Shown: positions 34,497-39,536 of the stretch, in pieces
How positions within the stretch are numbered: position 1 is the first letter of the stretch
Layout: each line of letters opens with the position of its first letter
From: Helicobacter sp.
GTDB lineage: Bacteria; Campylobacterota; Campylobacteria; Campylobacterales; Helicobacteraceae
Length of the DNA stretch: 39,536 bases
Direction: 5' to 3'
NCBI RefSeq assembly: GCF_022511165.1
Contig: NZ_JAFLSB010000014.1
Span: forward strand, 1 to 39,536
Notes under the pieces: generated by a model
The model's database searches: none
What the model saw: only the letters and a program-made list of their open reading frames with translations
What the model was told of the DNA's origin: nothing
Program-made: the position numbers and the translations under genes

Positions 34497-36653
34497 ATGT
34501 TAAGGTCTTTGTGGTCAGGTGTTAGCGGTATGCAAGCACATCAAATCGCGCTTGATGTGGAGAGTAACAACATTGCCAATGTAAATACGGTTGGGTTTAA
34601 ATACTCAAGAGCTTCTTTTGTGGATATGCTTTCACAAATCAAGCTTATTGCAACTTCTCCTTATAAAAATGGGCTAGGAGGGCAAAACGACTTCTCAGTT
34701 GGGCTAGGTGTAGGTGTTGAAGCAACAACAAAGGTATTTTCACAAGGAAACACACAAAATACCGATGTGAAAACAGATGTCGCTATTGAGGGCGATGGAT
34801 TCTTTATCATTTCTCCTGATAGAGGAACAACGCATAACTACACACGTAATGGCGAATTTCTCTTTGATGCAAATGGAAACCTCGTAACCACCGGTGGTTA
34901 TGTAGTGCAAGGCTGGGTGCGCCCACCACTAGAAGCAGCAGAATCAGGCACGATGAGTGATTTTGACTTCTTTAGAGTGGATAACACAGGTCCTGTGCGA
35001 AATATTCAAATTGACCCGGGTATGGTAATGCCTGCTCGTGCAACAAAAACTATTACTCTCCGTGCAAACCTCAATGCAGGGCGACATATTGATCAAATGC
35101 AAGATATTGCCGCACTTGATTCTACTGCACGCACCGCTGCTGATGGCGTTGCTCCAATGTATGATTCTCGTGGTGTGCTTACACAAGTAGGTGAAGATTT
35201 GGGTGTATTATTTAATGATGATGGGGATGCGTTTGCTTTAAATGAGAATCAAGGTATTTGGATGAGTTACAAAACCGCTGCAATCCGCCACGAAGCTGTT
35301 GCAAGCAGTGAAGTAAGCTCAATTGGCATTAATGGAGAAAATGTAAGCTTTTCAAATAACTCCGCTATTACAGGCATTAGCTCCATCGTAGCTGCACAAA
35401 ATGCAATCAACTCCTTGCGCGACAAAACAGGAGTGAATGCGTATGTCGATGCAGGACAATTACGAATCGAAAATCGTAACCAAAAAGATGGGGGCGAAAA
35501 AGTCAAAAATGTTCGTATTACTGCTGATGGCACAGGTGTATTCCAAAATTTCGTCAAAGGTGAGGAAGACATTACTGCCTTTAGATACCGCTATACAAAA
35601 TCCGAAGATGCAGATTCTACAACAGGACAATTTAGAACCACAGAAGATCTACGCGCATTGATACAATATGATGCAAATATGATTAAAAATCCAGAAAAAA
35701 CCTACTATGAAAGCACCGCTTCAGTGGGTGTAACGGTTAATCGTTGGGGTATGTTTGAAATTGTCAATCACGATGATGCTGATGATGAACAACGCAACTT
35801 GAGTTTATTTGTTACAAGCCACTTCTCTGATAGCGTAACAAATAATGTGCTTTTCAAAGAGACAATGAAAGCGCTTAATACTGCCTCACTCATTGAAGGG
35901 GGTGCAGCAGTAAGCACAAGTAAAATTGTTAAAGCCACTCACGCCACAAGTGTAGATATTGTCGATAGCTTAGGAAGTAAGCATAATATCCGCTTTGAAT
36001 TTTGGAAAACAGGTGATGCCGTATGGAGCTTTAGAGCAATCGTGCCTGAACCAGCGCAGTTTATAGGTGGTACAGCAAGCAAACCTAATGTATTTGAGGG
36101 CGGAAGAGCAACCTTTAATAGCGATGGCTCACTCTCTGGTATGAATCCACCGATTTTGCAATTTGATCCTAAAAATGGAAGTAAAGGACCACAAAGACTT
36201 GAGCTTAAATTTGGTGCAAATGAAACCTTTGGTGGGCTAACGAGCGTGGATAAGATCTCTGAAACCTATTCGATTAACCAAAATGGCTATCAAGCCGGAG
36301 ACTTAATGGATATTCGTTTTGACTCAAATGGCTCATTGCTTGGCGCATTCAGTAATGGACGCTCAATTGCACTCGCTCAAGTCGCACTTGCAAACTTTGC
36401 CAATAACGCCGGTTTGCAAGCTGAAGGGGGCAATGTGTATTCTCAAACAGGTAACTCCGGTGAGCCAATGATTGGTGCAGCAAATACCGGGCGAAGAGGC
36501 GGGGTATCCGGCAGTAAGCTTGAAATGAGTAATGTCGATTTAAGTCGTAGCTTAACGCAACTCATTGTGGTGCAAAGAGGTTTCCAAGCCAACTCAAAAG
36601 CCGTAACAACCTCGGATCAAATCCTCAATACCCTTCTTAACCTCAAACAATAA
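34497..36653 (+). CDS. flgE: Flagellar hook protein FlgE
   Basis: FlgE polymerises to form the flagellar hook, exported by the flagellar type III apparatus. The 718-residue length equals that of Helicobacter hook proteins, much longer than the roughly 400 of E. coli. The N-terminus MLRSLWSGVSGMQAHQIALD with SNNIANVNTVGFKYSR and the C-terminus LSRSLTQLIVVQRGFQANSK with QILNTLLNLK are the rod/hook D0 coiled-coil domains. The large variable middle is the surface-exposed D1-D3 domains. Ribosome site GAAAGGA lies 7 bases before the ATG. The gene stands alone behind a sigma-54 promoter; no flgD or fliK is adjacent. Confidence 0.97.
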   Translation: MLRSLWSGVSGMQAHQIALDVESNNIANVNTVGFKYSRASFVDMLSQIKLIATSPYKNGLGGQNDFSVGLGVGVEATTKVFSQGNTQNTDVKTDVAIEGDGFFIISPDRGTTHNYTRNGEFLFDANGNLVTTGGYVVQGWVRPPLEAAESGTMSDFDFFRVDNTGPVRNIQIDPGMVMPARATKTITLRANLNAGRHIDQMQDIAALDSTARTAADGVAPMYDSRGVLTQVGEDLGVLFNDDGDAFALNENQGIWMSYKTAAIRHEAVASSEVSSIGINGENVSFSNNSAITGISSIVAAQNAINSLRDKTGVNAYVDAGQLRIENRNQKDGGEKVKNVRITADGTGVFQNFVKGEEDITAFRYRYTKSEDADSTTGQFRTTEDLRALIQYDANMIKNPEKTYYESTASVGVTVNRWGMFEIVNHDDADDEQRNLSLFVTSHFSDSVTNNVLFKETMKALNTASLIEGGAAVSTSKIVKATHATSVDIVDSLGSKHNIRFEFWKTGDAVWSFRAIVPEPAQFIGGTASKPNVFEGGRATFNSDGSLSGMNPPILQFDPKNGSKGPQRLELKFGANETFGGLTSVDKISETYSINQNGYQAGDLMDIRFDSNGSLLGAFSNGRSIALAQVALANFANNAGLQAEGGNVYSQTGNSGEPMIGAANTGRRGGVSGSKLEMSNVDLSRSLTQLIVVQRGFQANSKAVTTSDQILNTLLNLKQ

Positions 36654-36659
36654 TATCCT

Positions 36660-36690
36660 TCATAGCTATGGATTACTCCCATAGCTATGA
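36660..36690. repeat. 12-bp perfect inverted repeat after flgE
   Basis: TCATAGCTATGG and CCATAGCTATGA flank a 7-base loop; each arm also contains the palindrome CATAGCTATG. It begins 7 bp after the flgE stop, but no T run follows directly (ACAAACACCTCTTTTT), so it may be a terminator of reduced efficiency or an mRNA-stabilising stem. The rest of the 250-bp convergent gap to trpA holds no gene I can support. Confidence 0.6.
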
Positions 36691-36903
36691 ACAAACACCT
36701 CTTTTTCCCTCCCGAATCTTTGAGCAATTTTTAGTTTTTATATTATTTTTTACCTCAAATTGATAATAGATTTTTTGAAAATTTCATTTACAAGAATCTC
36801 TAAGAGCCTTTACTCTTAAACTTTTAACCTCTAAAACTCTCTATTGTAGCACAAAACTAAAAAATCTCGCACACCCTATCTTCAAATAAAACAAACCCAA
36901 AGC

Positions 36904-37701
36904 CTATGCCCAGCCCATTAGTTTTTGAGCGTGAGCTTGTAGCTTTTGTCTATAATCTTGTGGGCTAAGATGAGCTTGTGTAGAAAGCTCACTCACAAGG
37001 CGCACAAAGTAGCTTCCAGCAACAATAATATCTACCTTGTCCTCTAGTAGCTTCACTTGCTCATAAGAGTTAATACCAAAACCAAGCGCGATAGGCTTTT
37101 TGCACTTTTTGCGCACAAGTGTTATGTAGTCAAAAAAGGCTTGAGTAAATTGTGTTTTTTCGCCTGTGATTCCAGCTCTTGCGACAACATACACGATTTT
37201 ATCGCTTAATTTAGCAATTTTTTTGATTCTTTTTGCGGGGGTTTTGGGTGCAATAAGCGAGATGATAGCAAGATGATATTTTTTAGCATATTTGCGCAAA
37301 TTTTCATCGCATTCTAAAGGTAAATCAGGTGCGATAATCCCCCAAACACCGCATTTTTTTGCCTCTTTTACAAAAGCCTCTATGCCATAGTGAAAAATCA
37401 CATTAGCATAAGTCATTATGATTAATCGTGTGCTGCACCCATTTTCGCTTAAATGAGTAGAAAGCGTAGAGAGTAATTCAAAACCAACAGAGACTTTGAA
37501 TCCTCGCGCTATGCTTTTATCACAAGCCTCTTCAATCACCGCTCCATCGGCATTTGGGTCAGAAAATGGGAACTGCACTTCAAGGTAACTCGCCCCCGCA
37601 TAGCAAATACCAAGCGCAGCATTAAGGCTTAACTCCATATTAGGATATCCTGCGATGATATGCCCCATAAGCTTTGGCGATGTTTTTATAGCTTCGCTCA
37701 T
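36904..37701 (-). CDS. trpA: Tryptophan synthase alpha subunit (divergent form)
   Basis: TrpA cleaves indole-3-glycerol phosphate to indole and glyceraldehyde 3-phosphate and passes indole to TrpB. The 265-residue protein keeps the catalytic Glu41 and Asp52 in LEVQFPFSDPNADGA, the ARAGITG loop 6 and GFGINSYEQV with AGSYFV for phosphate binding. Two normally conserved positions differ: the Gly after the catalytic Glu (ELGVPF) is Gln, and the Pro after ADG is Ala. The N-terminus is short. A strong AAGGAGG lies before the ATG at 37701. It is divergent from trpB with 135 bp between the starts, not in the usual overlapping trpBA order; trpE, D and C are absent here. Confidence 0.9.
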   Translation of the reverse strand: MSEAIKTSPKLMGHIIAGYPNMELSLNAALGICYAGASYLEVQFPFSDPNADGAVIEEACDKSIARGFKVSVGFELLSTLSTHLSENGCSTRLIIMTYANVIFHYGIEAFVKEAKKCGVWGIIAPDLPLECDENLRKYAKKYHLAIISLIAPKTPAKRIKKIAKLSDKIVYVVARAGITGEKTQFTQAFFDYITLVRKKCKKPIALGFGINSYEQVKLLEDKVDIIVAGSYFVRLVSELSTQAHLSPQDYRQKLQAHAQKLMGWA

Positions 37702-37784
37702 AGTGCCTCCTTATCTTGCCCTAAAATATACACTAAAGGCACATTCTATCGCATTTTGCATAAATTGCACTTGATTTTAAAGTG

Positions 37785-37816
37785 AAGCTAATAGATTTTT
37801 TTTTACAATCTAGCTT
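37785..37816 (+). promoter_or_regulatory. trpB promoter region: T9 tract, -10-like TACAAT and inverted repeat
   Basis: A run of nine T (37796-37804) immediately precedes a -10-like TACAAT (37804-37809). An inverted repeat (AAGCTA then AGATT, against AATCTAGCTT at 37807-37816) brackets it. It lies about 20-50 bp before the trpB ATG, whose ribosome site AAAGGAG follows. This could be an operator, or a hairpin affecting translation. Confidence 0.4.
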
Positions 37817-37836
37817 ATTTTTCCAAAGGAGCATCA

Positions 37837-39096
37837 ATGGCAAAAATGTTTATAGAATCAAAACGAGGCTATTTTGGTGAAGAAAAAGGCGATAAGCACG
37901 CTTTTGGAGGACAATATATCCCAGAAATATTACTTCCAGCATTAAAAGAACTTGAAGATGCTTATCATACAATCTTTGTAAGTAAAGCATATAGAAAAAA
38001 ATTACAGGCTTTATTGAAACATTTTGTAGGACGCCCCACACCTTTAATTTATGCAGAAAATAGCTCCAAGATTCTAAAAAATGATATTTATTTGAAATTT
38101 GAAGGCTTAGCAAATACCGGTGCGCACAAGATTAATAACGCATTAGGACAGGTGCTTTTAGCTAAGCTTATGGGAAAAAAACGCGTAATTGCCGAAACAG
38201 GAGCGGGACAGCACGGCTTAGCTACCGCAGCAGCTTGTGCAAGACTAGGCTTAGAATGTCAAATCTTTATGGGCGAGATTGATATGGCAAGACAGCGCCC
38301 AAATGTCTTTAATATGGAGCTTTTAGGTGCAAAAGTGCAAGGTGTAAGCAGTGGAAGCAAAACCCTAAAAGATGCTGTAAATGAAGCCTTGAGAGAATGG
38401 AGCAAACGAAGCGATGATACTTTTTATGTGCTAGGAAGCGCGCTAGGACCTTATCCTTACCCAGATATTGTGCGAGAATTACAAAGCGTAATCAGTCAAG
38501 AACTTAAAAAACAAACCAAGAGCTATTTTAGCTCGCTACCTGATATAATGGTAGCTTGTGTTGGCGGTGGAAGCAATGCTATGGGCTTTTTCACACATTA
38601 TTTGAAAGATAAAAAAGTGCATTTAATAGGTGTAGAAGCAGGTGGTATAGGGGAAAATCCCGGGGAGAATGCTAAAAGGATTCATAATACATATGCAAGT
38701 TGTGGCATAGCACACGGCTATAAGAGCCTTTTTTTACAAAATGAAGATGGGCAGCTTAGCCAAACGCATTCTATTTCTGCAGGACTTGATTATGCCGGAA
38801 TCGGACCCCAACTCGCTCATTTATATGAGATAGGACGCGTGGATTTTACTTCTGCCACAGATAAAGAAGCACTAGAAGCCTTTGCGTTTTTTGCTAAAAA
38901 TGAGGGCATTATCCCTGCTTTAGAATCAAGCCACGCGCTTGCTGCCACGCTTAAACTCTGCAAGGAAAATAAGGGCAAAAAAATCATTGTAAATGTTTCA
39001 GGACGTGGCGATAAGGATATTTTTATCACCGCAAAAGCCATCGCACCACAAAAATGGAAAGAATTTTTACAAGAGGAAATCACGCGCATAAGCTAG
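37837..39096 (+). CDS. trpB: Tryptophan synthase beta subunit (divergent form)
   Basis: TrpB condenses indole with L-serine using PLP to make tryptophan. The 419-residue protein keeps the PLP lysine (Lys98 in NTGAHKINNALGQ), the catalytic Glu120 in AETGAGQHG, VGGGSNAMGFF, LGSALGPYPYP and VSGRGDKDIF. Several usually invariant residues differ: KREDLxHTGAHK is here KFEGLANTGAHK, GPHPYP is GPYPYP, VEPGG is VEAGG, and the DYPGVGPEH loop is DYAGIGPQL. The H. pylori TrpB, as I remember it, keeps the standard residues, so this is a distinct type. AAAGGAG lies 6 bases before the ATG. It is divergent from trpA. Tryptophan synthase activity is likely but substrate preference could differ. Confidence 0.9.
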   Translation: MAKMFIESKRGYFGEEKGDKHAFGGQYIPEILLPALKELEDAYHTIFVSKAYRKKLQALLKHFVGRPTPLIYAENSSKILKNDIYLKFEGLANTGAHKINNALGQVLLAKLMGKKRVIAETGAGQHGLATAAACARLGLECQIFMGEIDMARQRPNVFNMELLGAKVQGVSSGSKTLKDAVNEALREWSKRSDDTFYVLGSALGPYPYPDIVRELQSVISQELKKQTKSYFSSLPDIMVACVGGGSNAMGFFTHYLKDKKVHLIGVEAGGIGENPGENAKRIHNTYASCGIAHGYKSLFLQNEDGQLSQTHSISAGLDYAGIGPQLAHLYEIGRVDFTSATDKEALEAFAFFAKNEGIIPALESSHALAATLKLCKENKGKKIIVNVSGRGDKDIFITAKAIAPQKWKEFLQEEITRIS

Positions 39097-39131
39097 ACTA
39101 TGCCCTTAGAATCCTTGTGTATTTATAGAAT

Positions 39132-39536
39132 TTATTTAATACAATGGCTCACAAATTTTGAAAAATTATCAATAATAAGTCCGCCCTTGCGGAATCCTAG
39201 CCCACACGATTCATAAGCAAAAAAAACATTGGGTTGATAATACGCGCCATTGTGGTGATTTAGCTCATAAAAAGCTTGATAGAGAGGCTTATGATTTTCA
39301 TATATGCCCTCTTTAGATTCTATCACTTGAGCATTTTCATCTAAAATCGCTACATTTGCACCCTCGCGCCCAAATGCTCTTTTGCATACTTGCTTACAAG
39401 AGAGGGGTTTAAAATCTGCAGGCAAAAGTAAGGGGTGATTTGGAAACAAATCCCATAGAATCTTTAGCATTCTTTTGCTTTGAAAGAGTAGCGTATAAGC
39501 AGGATTAAGAAAAATCGTATTGTGATTTTGCATCAT
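39132..39536 (-). CDS. Glutathionylspermidine synthase family (YgiC/YjfC-like) protein, 5' part outside window
   Basis: The visible 134 residues match the C-terminal third of the ATP-grasp glutathionylspermidine-synthase-like family (YgiC/YjfC, usually about 385 residues): LWDLFPNHPLLLPADF, the FGREGANVAIL motif, an IYQAFYELN-like PLYQAFYELN, and GFRKGGLIIDNFSKFVSH near the end. The frame is open to the window edge, so the start is upstream outside the window; the Met-Met at 39536 is probably internal. Such enzymes likely form amide bonds between a peptide and an amine, with unknown substrate. It converges on trpB across a 35-bp gap. Confidence 0.8.
   Translation of the reverse strand: MMQNHNTIFLNPAYTLLFQSKRMLKILWDLFPNHPLLLPADFKPLSCKQVCKRAFGREGANVAILDENAQVIESKEGIYENHKPLYQAFYELNHHNGAYYQPNVFFAYESCGLGFRKGGLIIDNFSKFVSHCIK

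Noticed and set aside
39531..39536. Met-Met at the window end as the true start of the glutathionylspermidine-synthase-like gene
   Set aside because: The family is about 385 residues and only the C-terminal third is visible; no upstream sequence to judge a ribosome site.
1..39536. CRISPR arrays, tRNA/rRNA genes, insertion sequences, prophage
   Set aside because: No regularly spaced repeats, cloverleaf with T-arm, transposase frames or flanking inverted repeats were seen; gene composition is uniform.

Overview
Organism and character. The window looks like chromosomal DNA of a Helicobacter-type Campylobacterota (epsilonproteobacterium), most likely an enterohepatic Helicobacter. The reasons are the AT-rich composition, a hook protein of H. 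pylori-like length behind a sigma-54 promoter, an FrxA-like nitroreductase, a NifS-like protein of the HP0405 type, aconitase B, and short or overlapping gene junctions. Species cannot be fixed from the sequence alone. I see no rRNA, tRNA, CRISPR array, insertion sequence or prophage. Almost everything is housekeeping or core metabolism. Layout, 1-7.6 kb (minus strand). The window opens inside a family-25 LPS glycosyltransferase (3' end outside the window). Then, in transcription order, come asd, hemE, hypF, hypB and hypC: amino-acid/cell-wall precursors, haem, and maturation of [NiFe] hydrogenase. Next to them is a small operon for a META-domain lipoprotein and a YigZ/IMPACT protein. 7.7-15.1 kb. 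A PHP-type histidinol-phosphatase-like gene reads rightward. A leftward block follows: a class V aminotransferase/NifS-like protein, typA/bipA, an FrxA-like nitroreductase and nrdA. 15.1-20.6 kb. A 489-bp AT-rich regulatory region precedes acnB, which ends at a strong terminator. Leftward are nadB and a very small lipoprotein whose 5' end overlaps a rightward DUF721-like gene. 20.6-26.1 kb. A tightly overlapping rightward run: the DUF721-like gene, uvrC, an unrecognised coiled-coil protein, a membrane sensor histidine kinase and a response regulator with an unusual winged-helix output domain. 26.1-31.6 kb. rho (near-consensus promoter), murI, pgk, an MFS transporter and a DUF455 ferritin-like protein. 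31.6-33.4 kb. A selenium operon, yedF-selD. selD carries an in-frame TGA at the catalytic selenocysteine position, so SelD is itself a selenoprotein; frame-based gene calling would truncate it. 33.6-36.7 kb. An unrecognised 230-residue protein, a terminator, then flgE behind a well-spaced sigma-54 promoter. 36.9-39.5 kb. trpA and trpB are divergently transcribed instead of forming the usual trpBA pair, and both have changes at residues normally strongly conserved. The window ends inside a glutathionylspermidine-synthase-family gene. How the genes fit together. The hyp genes and the selenium genes both serve anaerobic/microaerobic redox enzymes (hydrogenase, and typically formate dehydrogenase elsewhere in the genome). 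The flagellar, two-component and LPS genes fit a motile, host-associated bacterium. The clearest global signal is strong over-representation of the palindromic heptamer AGAWTCT (AGATTCT/AGAATCT), seen in coding and especially in non-coding DNA.
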